NCBI RefSeq assembly: GCF_003425685.1
Contig: NZ_QJKM01000001.1
Coordinates: 426,920-490,919, forward strand
DNA length: 64,000 nt
Direction of reading: 5' to 3'
Source: Rhizobium terrae
GTDB taxonomy: Bacteria > Pseudomonadota > Alphaproteobacteria > Rhizobiales > Rhizobiaceae
Part shown: positions 8,379-17,065 of the stretch, piece after piece
How the letters are laid out: each line of letters begins with the position of its first letter
How positions within the stretch are numbered: the stretch's first letter is position 1
Translations under genes and position numbers: made by a program
The notes under the pieces: generated by a model
The model's database searches: none
The model's input: only the letters and a program-made list of their open reading frames with translations
What the model was told of the DNA's origin: nothing

Positions 8379-9469
8379 GCGGCCTCCAACGCAACGGGCC
8401 GCGCCGACGCGAGCGATAGGCCATCGGCGGAAAAGACATGGATCATGGCGGGATCGATATGGACGCCGATCGGCTCGTTGCGTTTGACGGCCCGGTCACC
8501 GGACAGCCGCACGACGACCATCTCATCTGCGCCGTCGAGCGCCACGTAAGCATAGGTATCGCTGCCGAGATGTTCGGTAATCGTCACGGTGCCGGCGAGC
8601 GAATCCGGTGCGTCGCGATTGACGAGTTCCACATGTTCGGGGCGAATGCCGATTTCGGACGGTGCAGAGTTGAGATTGCGCGGCAAGCGCACCTCCCCGC
8701 CCGGCACGACGAAGATGCCGTCACCTTTTCTGGCACCGAGTTTCAGGAAATTCATCTTCGGCGAACCGATAAAGCCCGCCACGAAGCGGTTGATCGGCTT
8801 GTTGTAAAGATCGAGCGGCGAGCCGATCTGCTCGACCTTGCCCGCGCTCAGCACGACGATCTTGTCGGCAAGCGTCATCGCCTCGATCTGGTCATGGGTA
8901 ACGTAGATCATCGTCGTGCCAAGCGTGTCCTTCATACGGGCGATCTCGATGCGCATTTCCACGCGCAGCGCCGCATCGAGGTTCGACAGCGGCTCGTCGA
9001 ACAGGAAAATGCGCGGTTCGCGAACGATGGCGCGGCCGATCGCAACGCGCTGGCGCTGGCCGCCGGACAGCTGGCGCGGCTTGCGCTCGAGATAGGTATC
9101 GATGCGGAGTTTCTTCGCAGCCTGGGCGACGCGCGCGGCGATCTCGTCCTTCGGCGTGCCGGCGAGCCGTAGCGCATAGCCCATGTTCTCGGCAACCGTC
9201 ATGTGCGGATACAGCGCGTAGGACTGAAAAACCATGGCGATGCCGCGCTTGGCCGGCGGCACATCGTTGACCAGTTCTCCATCAATTGCCATCTGGCCGG
9301 CCGTGATCTCGTCAAGACCGCAGATAAGGCGCAAAAGCGTGGACTTTCCGCAGCCGGAGGGGCCGACGAAGGCGACAAATTCGCCGTCTTCGACCGTCAG
9401 GTCGATGCCCTTGAGCACTTGCGCCGCGCCGAAGGATTTGCGGATATCTTTCAGTTCAAGCTTGGCCAT
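8375..9469 (-). CDS. ABC transporter ATP-binding protein (MalK/UgpC type)
   Basis: A 364-residue ATPase. Walker [10 protein letters not shown] is at 36-44, Q-loop [11 protein letters not shown] near 80-90, signature LSGGQ at 134-138, Walker B IFLFDEP at 154-160 and an H-loop in [11 protein letters not shown]. The C-terminal third is the TOBE/MalK regulatory domain (GIRPEHVEL). It energises the 4229-5999 permease pair. It follows the IclR-lactonase fusion gene by 17 bases and overlaps the SDR gene by four, so regulator, ATPase and dehydrogenase are one transcript. Confidence 0.95.
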   Translation of the reverse strand: MAKLELKDIRKSFGAAQVLKGIDLTVEDGEFVAFVGPSGCGKSTLLRLICGLDEITAGQMAIDGELVNDVPPAKRGIAMVFQSYALYPHMTVAENMGYALRLAGTPKDEIAARVAQAAKKLRIDTYLERKPRQLSGGQRQRVAIGRAIVREPRIFLFDEPLSNLDAALRVEMRIEIARMKDTLGTTMIYVTHDQIEAMTLADKIVVLSAGKVEQIGSPLDLYNKPINRFVAGFIGSPKMNFLKLGARKGDGIFVVPGGEVRLPRNLNSAPSEIGIRPEHVELVNRDAPDSLAGTVTITEHLGSDTYAYVALDGADEMVVVRLSGDRAVKRNEPIGVHIDPAMIHVFSADGLSLASARPVALEAA

Positions 9470-9486
9470 TTCCTGTCTCTTGATTT

Positions 9487-11211
9487 TCAGCCCGCGAACA
9501 TCTGCGCGGCCTGCCCCTTGATGCCCGTATCGATGGCAAAGACGCTGCCGGAAAGCGGCGCTTCGGAAAGCTGTGCCGCCGAAAGCCGGATGCGTGCGGA
9601 AGTCACGAACAGCGTCTGCATGTCCGGCCCTCCGAAGACGCAGCTCGTCGGCCGCGGCACCGGCAGATGCACGACGCGCTCCACCTTGCCGTCCGGATCA
9701 TACCGGGTGACGCACCAGCCATCCCAATGGGCGATCCAGAGGAAACCTTCCGCATCGACGGTCATGCCGTCCGGCTTGCCTTCCGCCTCCGGCACGGCAA
9801 TGAAGCTCCGCCGGTTGCCGATCTCACCGCTTTCGATATCGAAATCATAGGCATAGATGGTCTGGCGGTTGGTATCGGTGAAATACATCGTGCGGTCGTC
9901 GGGGCTCCAGCCGAGGCCGTTCGAAACATGGAAGCCACGGTCCATTTCCCGTGTGCGCCCATCCGGATCGATCCGCCATAGCCGGCCCTGGTCCGGCGTG
10001 GTGTCAATGGCGAGCGTGCCTGCCCAAAGCCGCCCGCGACGGTCACACTTGCCGTCGTTGAAGCGATTGCCCGGACGGTCCGCTTCGGGCCGCGCGATCG
10101 TGGTGATATCGCCGGTCGGAAGATCGATGCCGCGGATTTCGCCGTGCATCGCGGCGACGAAACCGCCACGCGAACGGGGCACGATGAAGCTGATCAGCTC
10201 CGGGACCTGCATGGACGCGTAGGTGCCCTTCACCGGATCGCCGGTATGGACGGCCGGCGCCAGGATATCGACGAAATAAAGCTTCTTATGCTCCGGTGAC
10301 CAGTGCGGCCCTTCGCCGAGAAAGGTGCTTGCCGGAATGACGCAGCGCACATCGGCGCGATCGGGGCCGAGGGGACGCGGCTTGACCGCAAGCGACATGG
10401 CGAATTCTCCGTAATTGCCGGACGTGCGGCGCGCCGCCTCGATGACATCGCGGCCGAACGCATGCAGCCGATCGACGGGCAGGCGGAAGGACGGACCGAT
10501 GATGCCGATGGCGCCGATCGGCTCGCCGCGATGGTTGAGGACCGGTGCGGCGACCGAGGAAATGCCGATATGCTGCTCGTCCACCGAGACCGCGTAACCA
10601 CGCGCCTTGGTGAGATCGAGCTGGCGGCTGAGTTCTTCCGGATTGACGATCGTGTTCGGCGTCAGCCGCTCCAGTTCGACGCCGTCGAGCAATGCGCGGC
10701 GCTTTTCGAGCGACAGATGCGCCAGGATCGCTTTGCCGAGCCCGCTCGCATGGGGTGCTGCGCGCGAACCGACGCCGTTGTTGAGGCGAAGCGGCTGCGG
10801 CACTTCCCGCTGGTCGATATAAAGAATGCTGCCGCCGTCGAGCACGCCGAGACGGATCGCTTCGCCGGTCAGATCGCGAAGCCGCGCCAGTTCCGGCTCG
10901 GCCGCGCCGCGCAGATCGAAATTGTCCCAGACCTTGTGGGCCCATTGGAAAAGCCGCGGGGCAAGCCGGTAGACCTGGTCGCGAGTATCGAAGTGAAGCA
11001 GCCGCTCGTCCACCAGCGCCTGCAACAGGCGATGCAACGTACCCTTCGGCAATTGCGTCTGATCGAGCAGCTCCGTGAAGCGCAGGCCACGCGGTTCTGC
11101 CGCCACGGCATCGACGATCTGGATGCCGCGCGTCAGCGCCTGAACGCCCGGCACATTGCCGGTATCGTTCGCGACTTCCTTGTCGATCGCTTCCAACTGA
11201 ACCTTGGCCAT
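9487..11211 (-). CDS. IclR-family regulator fused to SMP-30/gluconolactonase domain
   Basis: A 574-residue two-domain protein. Residues about 20-85 form the IclR winged helix ([19 protein letters not shown]), and about 100-272 the IclR effector domain ([31 protein letters not shown]). From about 288 it continues into a full SMP-30-type six-bladed propeller with Glu300 (LGEGPHW), Asn385 (RFNDGK), Asn431 (VSNGLGW) and Asp481 (KPDGMTVD), the metal and catalytic residues of that family. So it looks able to bind DNA and also to open a sugar lactone. The ORF can begin at TTG 11223, but I chose ATG 11211, preceded by GGGAGAGG. It is promoter-proximal in the operon and probably autoregulated through 11285-11299. 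No frameshift or stop separates the domains. Confidence 0.9.
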   Translation of the reverse strand: MAKVQLEAIDKEVANDTGNVPGVQALTRGIQIVDAVAAEPRGLRFTELLDQTQLPKGTLHRLLQALVDERLLHFDTRDQVYRLAPRLFQWAHKVWDNFDLRGAAEPELARLRDLTGEAIRLGVLDGGSILYIDQREVPQPLRLNNGVGSRAAPHASGLGKAILAHLSLEKRRALLDGVELERLTPNTIVNPEELSRQLDLTKARGYAVSVDEQHIGISSVAAPVLNHRGEPIGAIGIIGPSFRLPVDRLHAFGRDVIEAARRTSGNYGEFAMSLAVKPRPLGPDRADVRCVIPASTFLGEGPHWSPEHKKLYFVDILAPAVHTGDPVKGTYASMQVPELISFIVPRSRGGFVAAMHGEIRGIDLPTGDITTIARPEADRPGNRFNDGKCDRRGRLWAGTLAIDTTPDQGRLWRIDPDGRTREMDRGFHVSNGLGWSPDDRTMYFTDTNRQTIYAYDFDIESGEIGNRRSFIAVPEAEGKPDGMTVDAEGFLWIAHWDGWCVTRYDPDGKVERVVHLPVPRPTSCVFGGPDMQTLFVTSARIRLSAAQLSEAPLSGSVFAIDTGIKGQAAQMFAG

Positions 11212-11223
11212 GACCTCTCCCAA

Positions 11224-11243
11224 GCGGCAATTTCTGTTGCCGC
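11224..11243. promoter_or_regulatory. Inverted repeat upstream of the IclR-lactonase fusion gene
   Basis: GCGGCAA, six bases, TTGCCGC: a perfect 7-bp inverted repeat just upstream of the fusion gene's start. It could be a leader hairpin or a second protein-binding site. Function not established. Confidence 0.4.
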
Positions 11244-11284
11244 TCCCACAGCACGCCGCCTTGCTCTTGCCAAGAGAGTTATCT

Positions 11285-11299
11285 TGGAACTAAGTTCCA
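11285..11299. promoter_or_regulatory. Candidate IclR operator (perfect palindrome)
   Basis: TGGAACTAAGTTCCA is a perfect 15-bp palindrome in the 141-bp divergent region between the IclR-lactonase fusion gene and the plus-strand enolase-superfamily gene. The GGAA/TTCC core is typical of IclR-family sites. It could control both directions. A related site lies at 7510-7524. Confidence 0.65.
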
Positions 11300-11341
11300 T
11301 GTCAACAGCGAAACTGAAGGAGCCGTTCAGCGGCTGCCCAT

Positions 11342-11355
11342 GGGAGGACATCTTG
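11342..11355 (+). promoter_or_regulatory. Ribosome binding site that selects a TTG start
   Basis: GGGAGGA (11342-11348) lies four bases before TTG at 11353. That start gives the protein the standard family N-terminus (initiator-RITKVDHWLVRMPF), whereas the ATG at 11299 lies inside the predicted operator and has no ribosome site. Confidence 0.65.
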
Positions 11356-12504
11356 CGCATAACCAAAGTAGACCATTGGCTGGTTCGGATGCCCTTTACC
11401 GAGGATATTCTGTGGGGTTCCGGCCGTCGGATCGGCACGACCAGACTTGTCTGTCGGATTGAGACGGATGCAGGGATCGTCGGCTGGGGCGAGACGATTT
11501 CGCTGATCGCCAATGTGCCGGCCGTCTTCGCGGATCTCGTGGCGCCCTTGGCGATCGGTTATGCGGTCGCCGATGCCGAGCGATTCCACCGACATGTCCT
11601 CGGTGCCGGTTTCTATCATCACAAACGGGCTGCGGTGATGGCGATCTGCGCGATGGAAATGGCGATGTGGGATGCACTCGGCAAACAGGCCGAACTACCC
11701 CTTTATGCGATGTGGGGCGGGCGCTGGCGGAAAGACGTGGAGGCCGCAGCCTATCTCTTCACGAATGACCCCAAGGGATTGTCGGAACGGCTGAAGCGCT
11801 TCCTCGACCTCGGCTACACAACCTTCAAGGTGAAGATCGGCTTCGACGAGCGGAGCGACATCACGCTTGCCGAAACCTCGCGCCGGACGATCGGCGACCA
11901 CCCGTTGCGGCTCGACGTCAACGGCGCCTGGAACCCGGCGACCGCCAAGCGCCAGCTTGAAAAGCTGAAAGCCTTCGACCCTGCCTATGTAGAGCAGCCG
12001 CTGGAACTCGACGATCTCGCCGGCCACGCGGCCCTGGTCGCGCACTCCACCGTGCCGATCGCGCTCGACGAAAGCGCCTACACCCTGTCCGACGTTGGAA
12101 ATATCGTCCGGGCAAACGCGGCGGATGTCGTGCTGCTCGATCCGCATGAGGCGGGCGGGCTCTGGCAGACGATCAAGGCCGCGGCGATCTGCGAAGCGGT
12201 CGGCATTTCCGTGACGCTGCATTCGGGTGCGGAGCTCGCACTGTCGCAATCCGCCTATGTTCATCTCGCCGCATCGCTGCCCAACATGTCCATCGCCATC
12301 GATACCGAGCGCGCCTATCTCGGCGGCGATATCTCCCCGAATGCTCCAGCGCTGAAGAACGGGCGCTTCCAAGTGCCGGAGGGACCGGGGCTCGGCGTCG
12401 AGATCGACATCCAACGGCTCGAAAAATATCGAGTTTCCGGCATCGCCGGCGCCTATCTCGATGCCGAGCGCAAGGATTGGTTTCCGGTCAAGCCGGCTTA
12501 TTAG
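11353..12504 (+). CDS. Mandelate racemase/muconate lactonizing family enzyme (putative acid-sugar dehydratase or racemase)
   Basis: A 383-residue enolase-superfamily enzyme with an intact mandelate-racemase-type active site: Lys159-Val-Lys161 (TFKVKIG), metal ligands Asp188 (LDVNGAW), Glu214 (YVEQPL) and Asp239 (ALDESA), and the Asp263/His290 pair (LLDPHEAGG, VTLHSGAE). It abstracts the alpha-proton of a carboxylate substrate, by context probably dehydrating an aldonate to a 2-keto-3-deoxy acid. The TTG start is chosen from its ribosome site. The frame stays open far upstream only because it runs antisense to the fusion gene. The kinase gene follows after 11 bases. Unlike the 2129-3310 paralogue, every catalytic residue is standard. 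Confidence 0.88.
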   Translation: MRITKVDHWLVRMPFTEDILWGSGRRIGTTRLVCRIETDAGIVGWGETISLIANVPAVFADLVAPLAIGYAVADAERFHRHVLGAGFYHHKRAAVMAICAMEMAMWDALGKQAELPLYAMWGGRWRKDVEAAAYLFTNDPKGLSERLKRFLDLGYTTFKVKIGFDERSDITLAETSRRTIGDHPLRLDVNGAWNPATAKRQLEKLKAFDPAYVEQPLELDDLAGHAALVAHSTVPIALDESAYTLSDVGNIVRANAADVVLLDPHEAGGLWQTIKAAAICEAVGISVTLHSGAELALSQSAYVHLAASLPNMSIAIDTERAYLGGDISPNAPALKNGRFQVPEGPGLGVEIDIQRLEKYRVSGIAGAYLDAERKDWFPVKPAY

Positions 12505-12515
12505 GATCACTCTCC

Positions 12516-13394
12516 ATGCATATTGCAATCGAATGGACATCAGCGGCGTTCCGCGCGCTGCTCATTGACGGCGAAAACGTGCTCGGCGAAAGAACGAGCG
12601 ACCGCGGCACCACCAGAGTTTCGGATCGAGCGTTCGAAGCCGCTCTTCGCGAAGAGCTTGGCGACTGGACCGAAAGAGCGGACAAGATCCTGTTCTCCGG
12701 CATGGTGACCAGCCGCAACGGCTGGATCGAAAGCCCTTTCGCATCGGTGCCTGCCGGACCGGAAGATCTTGCCGCCCAAGCGGTCGTTCACAGGATGGAT
12801 GGCCTGCCGCCGTTGGTCTTTCTGCCCGGCATCGCCCAAATCAGGCCGCTTCCGGATGTCATGCGCGGCGAGGAAATGTCGCTTTTCGGTTTGGAGCGGA
12901 CGGATGGCCTTTTCGTCCTTCCCGGCCCGCACGCCAAGTGGGTAACGATGGAAGGCGGCCGCATCACAGGCATCACCACCTATATGTCCGGCGAAATCCT
13001 CAACCTTCTCAAGAAGGACTCGCTCGTCTCGCGGCTAATTCCGGCGACATACGAAGAACGCCCGGATGCCTTCCGGCGCGGCGTCCAGACGGCCTACGAG
13101 GATGACAGCCTGCCCGGACGCATCCTCGCCCGCATCTTTTCGGCCCGCAGTCTGGTGCTCTTCGACCAACTCAAGCCGGAGGAGATCTCCGACTATCTCG
13201 CAGGACTGATGATCGGCGCCGAAATTGCGGAGGCATTCAAGACCGCCGGCACGAACATCATTCATGTCATCGGCCATAACCCGCTCGCTTCAAGATACAA
13301 GGCAGCCATCGGATTGGCCGGGGTGGAAGCCCTGCTTGTCACCCCGGCGATCGATGCCGGCTTCAACCGTGTCGTTCGCGCATTGAAGCGGTAG
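12516..13394 (+). CDS. dgoK: 2-dehydro-3-deoxygalactonokinase-like sugar-acid kinase
   Basis: A 292-residue protein of the DgoK family, which phosphorylates 2-keto-3-deoxygalactonate or a related acid at C6. Family blocks are clear: ILFSGMVTSRNGWIESPF (about 65-82), DVMRGEEMSLFGL, LPGPHAKWVTMEGGRITG, TYMSGEILNLL, and IGHNPLASRYKAA near the C-terminus. ATG 12516 (MHIAIEWTS) is chosen because the family begins with this strand; a start 13 codons earlier would overlap the preceding gene. It completes the route aldonate to 2-keto-3-deoxy acid to phosphorylated acid. The exact sugar is not determined. Confidence 0.85.
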   Translation: MHIAIEWTSAAFRALLIDGENVLGERTSDRGTTRVSDRAFEAALREELGDWTERADKILFSGMVTSRNGWIESPFASVPAGPEDLAAQAVVHRMDGLPPLVFLPGIAQIRPLPDVMRGEEMSLFGLERTDGLFVLPGPHAKWVTMEGGRITGITTYMSGEILNLLKKDSLVSRLIPATYEERPDAFRRGVQTAYEDDSLPGRILARIFSARSLVLFDQLKPEEISDYLAGLMIGAEIAEAFKTAGTNIIHVIGHNPLASRYKAAIGLAGVEALLVTPAIDAGFNRVVRALKR

Positions 13395-13431
13395 TCGGAT
13401 AGAAATGTTCATCGCCGATAAAGCAGTCGCA

Positions 13432-13442
13432 TGCTCAAAATA
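13432..13442. promoter_or_regulatory. 11-mer shared with the aminotransferase promoter
   Basis: TGCTCAAAATA occurs here, upstream of the XRE-cupin gene, and again at 14112-14122 upstream of the aminotransferase gene. A shared regulator-binding motif is plausible. Confidence 0.4.
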
Positions 13443-13479
13443 TCATCCAATTGCCGCAAAAATCAATTCGAGGCATAAA

Positions 13480-13499
13480 CATTCCAATCAATCGGAATG
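13480..13499. promoter_or_regulatory. Imperfect palindrome before the XRE-cupin gene
   Basis: CATTCC, eight bases, GGAATG, with partial symmetry in the spacer, ending seven bases before the start codon. A regulator bound here would block translation or transcription starts, which suggests autoregulation. Confidence 0.4.
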
Positions 13500-13506
13500 A
13501 GGCGAA

Positions 13507-14094
13507 ATGGACGACAAATTCGATATCGGCGCGCGGCTCAACGCCATGCGCGTCGCAGCGGGCCTCTCCCAGCGCCAGCTGGCCGAACGGGCCGGCGTGC
13601 CGCACGCCCAGATATCTCAGGTCGAGACCAACAAGGTCAGCCCTTCAGTGGCGACGTTGAGGAAGATCCTGAGCGGGCTTGGCGTCGGCATGGGCGATTT
13701 TTTCGAGCCAGAACGCAGCCCGCCCAAGGGACCGTTCTTTTCGGCGCATGAACTTGTTGATCTGACATCGCAAATCGCAGCTTCGCCGATGTCCGGCGGG
13801 AACGACGGCACCCTCACCTTCCGGCAGATCGGCGATGCTCGCACCCATAATCTGCAAATCCTTCACGAGGTCTACGAACCGCAGGCGGACACCGGCGACA
13901 CGCTTCTGCAACACGCCTCCTCCGAGGGAGGGTTCGTGGTGGAAGGCGAGCTGGAAATCACCGTCGGAGAGGAGGTGCGCATCCTCAAGGCCGGAGAAGC
14001 CTATCTCTTTGACAGCCGGGTACCGCATCGCTTCCGCAACCTTTCCGGCCGCAGGACGATCGTCATTTCGGCCTGCTCGCCGCCCTATCTCTGA
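13507..14094 (+). CDS. XRE-family transcriptional regulator with C-terminal cupin domain
   Basis: A 195-residue regulator. Residues about 8-62 form a Cro/CI-type helix-turn-helix (LSQRQLAERAGVPHAQISQVE). About 115-190 form a small cupin barrel (LLQHASSEGGFVVEGELEIT, then AGEAYLFDSRVPHRFRN). This architecture is that of PuuR-like regulators of amine and amino-acid catabolism, where the cupin senses a small molecule. The ATG follows GAGGCGAA. It is upstream of, and in the same direction as, an aminotransferase and a ThDP enzyme, and their promoters share an 11-mer, so it probably controls both. Ligand unknown. Confidence 0.9.
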   Translation: MDDKFDIGARLNAMRVAAGLSQRQLAERAGVPHAQISQVETNKVSPSVATLRKILSGLGVGMGDFFEPERSPPKGPFFSAHELVDLTSQIAASPMSGGNDGTLTFRQIGDARTHNLQILHEVYEPQADTGDTLLQHASSEGGFVVEGELEITVGEEVRILKAGEAYLFDSRVPHRFRNLSGRRTIVISACSPPYL

Positions 14095-14111
14095 TTCCGC
14101 AACAACCCTAT

Positions 14112-14128
14112 TGCTCAAAATAATGAGC
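14112..14128. promoter_or_regulatory. Candidate operator upstream of the aminotransferase
   Basis: TTGCTCAAAATAATGAGC (14111-14128) contains the inverted repeat GCTCA, six bases, TGAGC, and the 11-mer shared with 13432-13442. It lies about 40 bases before the aminotransferase start. Candidate binding site for the XRE-cupin regulator. Confidence 0.5.
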
Positions 14129-14166
14129 GGCGCTATAGCCTGATCATCGACCTTGGGGATATCGCG

Positions 14167-15474
14167 ATGACCGCTTCCAGTGATCTGCACTCACGCCAGA
14201 AGGCTGCCGTGGCCGGCGGCGTCGGGACCAGGGGCATTTTTGCCGAAAGGGCATCGAACGCCGAGCTTTGGGATGTCGATGGCAAGCGCTTCATCGATTT
14301 CGCGGCCGGCATCGCGGTCAACAATACCGGCCATCGCAATCCGGCGGTCATGAAGGCGGTCGCCGAACAGGCTGAACGCTTCACCCATACCTGTTTCCAC
14401 GTCGCGCCCTACGAAGGTTATATAAGGCTCGCGGAACGGCTGAATGCAATTGCCCCCACAGGGGCCGAAAACCGCACCATGCTGGTGACGACCGGCGCCG
14501 AAGCGGTTGAAAACGCGGTGAAGATCGCCCGCGCCCATACCGGGCGCGCCGGAATCATCGCTTTTTCCGGCGCTTTCCATGGCCGCACCATGCTCGGCAT
14601 GGCCTTGACCGGCAAGGTCATGCCCTACAAGAAAAATTTCGGCCCTTTCCCGGCCGATATCTATCATGCGCCCTTCCCCAATCCCTATCTCGGATTTTCA
14701 ACGGAAGAGGCGATCGCCGGCCTCGAGCGGCTTTTCGCCGCCGATGTCGATCCGGAGCGGATCGCAGCCTTCATCGTCGAGCCGGTGCAGGGCGAAGGGG
14801 GCTTCAACGTCGCTCCCAGGGAATTCCTCCTCCGCCTGCGCGAGATCGCTGACCGATACCGCATTCTTCTGATTGCCGATGAGGTGCAGGCCGGTATGGC
14901 GCGCACCGGCAAGATGTTCGGCTTCGAACATGCCGGAGTGCGGCCGGATCTGGTAACGATGGCGAAGGGGCTGGCGGGAGGCTTCCCATTGTCGGCCGTC
15001 ACGGGCAGGGCGGAAATCATGAATGCCGCCCACCCGGGCGGACTCGGCGGCACCTATGCAGGCAATCCGCTAAGTGTCGCCGCCGCCAACGCGGTGCTAG
15101 ACGTGATCGACGACGAAAAGCTTTGCGATCGTGCCACCGAGATCGGCCGAAGGATCACCGAACGGCTCAATTCGATCGCCTCGCGCCAGGGCATGGAGCA
15201 TATCGGCGACGTGCGCGGACCAGGCGCCATGGTGGCGTTCGAACTGGTCGAAGACCGGCAATCCAAGACGGCATCGCCGCAGATAACCAACCGGATCGTG
15301 GCGGAAGCCGAGGCTCGGGGTCTCATCCTTCTTTCTTGCGGAACGCGGCTCAATGTGATCCGCTTGCTGCCGCCGCTTACCATCGAGTGGGAGATACTGG
15401 AGGAAGGGCTGGATATTCTCGAGGCTTCCATCGAGGCGGCCTTCTCGGATGCCGCCAGCCCGGCAGCCGCGTAG
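14167..15474 (+). CDS. gabT: Class III PLP aminotransferase (4-aminobutyrate aminotransferase-like)
   Basis: A 435-residue omega-aminotransferase. PLP-binding Lys267 is in TMAKGLAGGFP, preceded by the LLIADEVQAGMARTGKMFGFEH block. The phosphate-binding region reads TTGAEAVENAVKIARAHTG, followed by FHGRT. Together these match GABA/5-aminovalerate aminotransferases, which move an omega-amino group to 2-oxoglutarate. Context with a ThDP decarboxylase-like gene and an XRE-cupin regulator leaves open a related substrate (arginine-derived, beta-alanine or another diamine product). The gene symbol denotes the family, not proven specificity. The next gene begins 34 bases downstream. Confidence 0.88.
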   Translation: MTASSDLHSRQKAAVAGGVGTRGIFAERASNAELWDVDGKRFIDFAAGIAVNNTGHRNPAVMKAVAEQAERFTHTCFHVAPYEGYIRLAERLNAIAPTGAENRTMLVTTGAEAVENAVKIARAHTGRAGIIAFSGAFHGRTMLGMALTGKVMPYKKNFGPFPADIYHAPFPNPYLGFSTEEAIAGLERLFAADVDPERIAAFIVEPVQGEGGFNVAPREFLLRLREIADRYRILLIADEVQAGMARTGKMFGFEHAGVRPDLVTMAKGLAGGFPLSAVTGRAEIMNAAHPGGLGGTYAGNPLSVAAANAVLDVIDDEKLCDRATEIGRRITERLNSIASRQGMEHIGDVRGPGAMVAFELVEDRQSKTASPQITNRIVAEAEARGLILLSCGTRLNVIRLLPPLTIEWEILEEGLDILEASIEAAFSDAASPAAA

Positions 15475-15508
15475 GGACGTTGGTCCACAAAATCGAAAGG
15501 GAGTGCGC

Positions 15509-17062
15509 ATGAACGGCGCCGATATGCTCTGCGACGTCCTGCTGGTGAATGGCGTCGATGTCTGTTTCGCCAATCCCGGAACGTCGGAAATGCATTTCGT
15601 CGCGGCGCTCGACCGCAAGTCGCAAATGCGTTGCGTGCTCGGCCTTTCCGAAGGCGTCGTAACCGGAGCGGCGGACGGTTATGCCCGCATGGCGGACAAG
15701 CCGGCCGCCACGCTTCTGCATCTCGGACCGGGCCTCGCCAATGGCCTTGCCAACCTGCACAATGCCCGCCGTGCGCGGACCCCCATCCTGAACGTCGTCG
15801 GTGACCACGCCTCCTATCACCTGCAATATGATGCGCCGCTGACGAGCGACATCGAGAGCCTCGCCCGCCCCATGTCGCATTGGGTCGGGCGGGCCGCCGG
15901 AGCGGCCGATATCCGGCGCTGTACCGAGGAAGGTTTTTCCGCATCGATCGCGCGACGCGGCGTCTCGACGATGATCCTGCCGGCCGATGCGGCCTGGGGC
16001 GAGGTTTCGCCCGAAGCGCTTGCCCCGGTCGTCATCCCCGCCCCGCCAGCCGTCGACGCCGAGGTGCTGAAGGCCGCCGCGACCGCCTTGCGGAGCGGCA
16101 GGCGCGCCGCCGTCATCCTTGCAGGCCGCGCCCTGCGCGAAAAACCGGTCGAAACCGCCGGCCGGATCGCCGCAGCCACAGGCGCCGCGGTGTTTTCCAC
16201 CTCCTCCGCCAGAAGCGCCCGCGGTGCCGGGCGCCCGCTCGTGCGGCCCGTTCCCTACAATATCGATCTGGCGGTCGAGGCTCTCAAGGAATTCGAGGTG
16301 GCGATCTGCATCGGCGGCCCGCGGCCCGTTACCTTCTTCGCCTATCCCGGCAAGCCGAGCACCACGCTGCCGCCGTCCTGCGAGGTCATCCAGCTTGCCG
16401 AGCACGAGCACGATCTTGCTGCCGTCCTGGAAGCTCTTTCCGACGAGCTGGGGATCAGGCCGAACGCGGACTTTGCCCGCAATCCCTTCCGCCAGAACGA
16501 TATTCAGGTCCTTGGCGGCGCCCTGACGCCCGATGCCCTCAGCCTTGCGATCGCGCGGCATCTTCCGGAAAATGCGATCGTCATTGACGAAGCCCTGACC
16601 TCGATCGGCCAGTATGTTGCGTTGGCGCCCGGACTTCATCCGCACGATCATCTGCCGATTACCGGGGGTTCGATCGGCATCGGCATTCCGCTTGCCGCAG
16701 GCGCCGCGGTCGGCGCGCCGGATCGCAAGGTCGTCGCCCTGCAGGCGGACGGCAGCGGGATGTATACGGTCCAGGGTCTTTGGACGCAGGCCCGAGAACA
16801 GCTCGATATCGTCACCATCGTCTTTGCCAACAGCGCCTATCGTATCCTGCAGGGTGAGATGACCAATGTCGGCGTCAACTCCTATGGCGTCAACGCCCGC
16901 AAGATGCTGGATCTCGACCAGCCGAAGCTTGACTGGTGCTCGCTTGCAAAGGGGCTGGGAGTCGAATCCGGTCGCGCCACGACCGTCGAGGAGTTCGTGA
17001 AACTCTATACCGGAGCGCTCGGCCGCAAAGGGCCGTTCCTCATCGAAGCCGTCATTACCTGA
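15509..17062 (+). CDS. ThDP-dependent enzyme of the acetolactate synthase/benzoylformate decarboxylase family
   Basis: A 517-residue three-domain ThDP enzyme. The catalytic glutamate is Glu27 in NPGTSEMHF. A central Rossmann-like domain follows (AVILAGRALREKP). The cofactor domain has GGSIGIGIPLAAGAAVG and the metal motif, here ADGSGMYT...FAN instead of the usual GDG. ATG 15509 is preceded by AAAGGGAG; the frame is open 20 codons further upstream, overlapping the aminotransferase. Adjacent to an aminotransferase it could decarboxylate the 2-oxo acid formed by transamination, as AruI does with 5-guanidino-2-oxopentanoate. A true acetolactate synthase is unlikely: there is no small subunit nearby. 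Confidence 0.85.
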   Translation: MNGADMLCDVLLVNGVDVCFANPGTSEMHFVAALDRKSQMRCVLGLSEGVVTGAADGYARMADKPAATLLHLGPGLANGLANLHNARRARTPILNVVGDHASYHLQYDAPLTSDIESLARPMSHWVGRAAGAADIRRCTEEGFSASIARRGVSTMILPADAAWGEVSPEALAPVVIPAPPAVDAEVLKAAATALRSGRRAAVILAGRALREKPVETAGRIAAATGAAVFSTSSARSARGAGRPLVRPVPYNIDLAVEALKEFEVAICIGGPRPVTFFAYPGKPSTTLPPSCEVIQLAEHEHDLAAVLEALSDELGIRPNADFARNPFRQNDIQVLGGALTPDALSLAIARHLPENAIVIDEALTSIGQYVALAPGLHPHDHLPITGGSIGIGIPLAAGAAVGAPDRKVVALQADGSGMYTVQGLWTQAREQLDIVTIVFANSAYRILQGEMTNVGVNSYGVNARKMLDLDQPKLDWCSLAKGLGVESGRATTVEEFVKLYTGALGRKGPFLIEAVIT

Positions 17063-17065
17063 ACG

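Noticed and set aside
10303-11352. Long N-terminal extension of the plus-strand enolase-superfamily gene
   Set aside because: It runs antisense through the IclR-lactonase fusion; the ribosome site and family N-terminus place the start at 11353.
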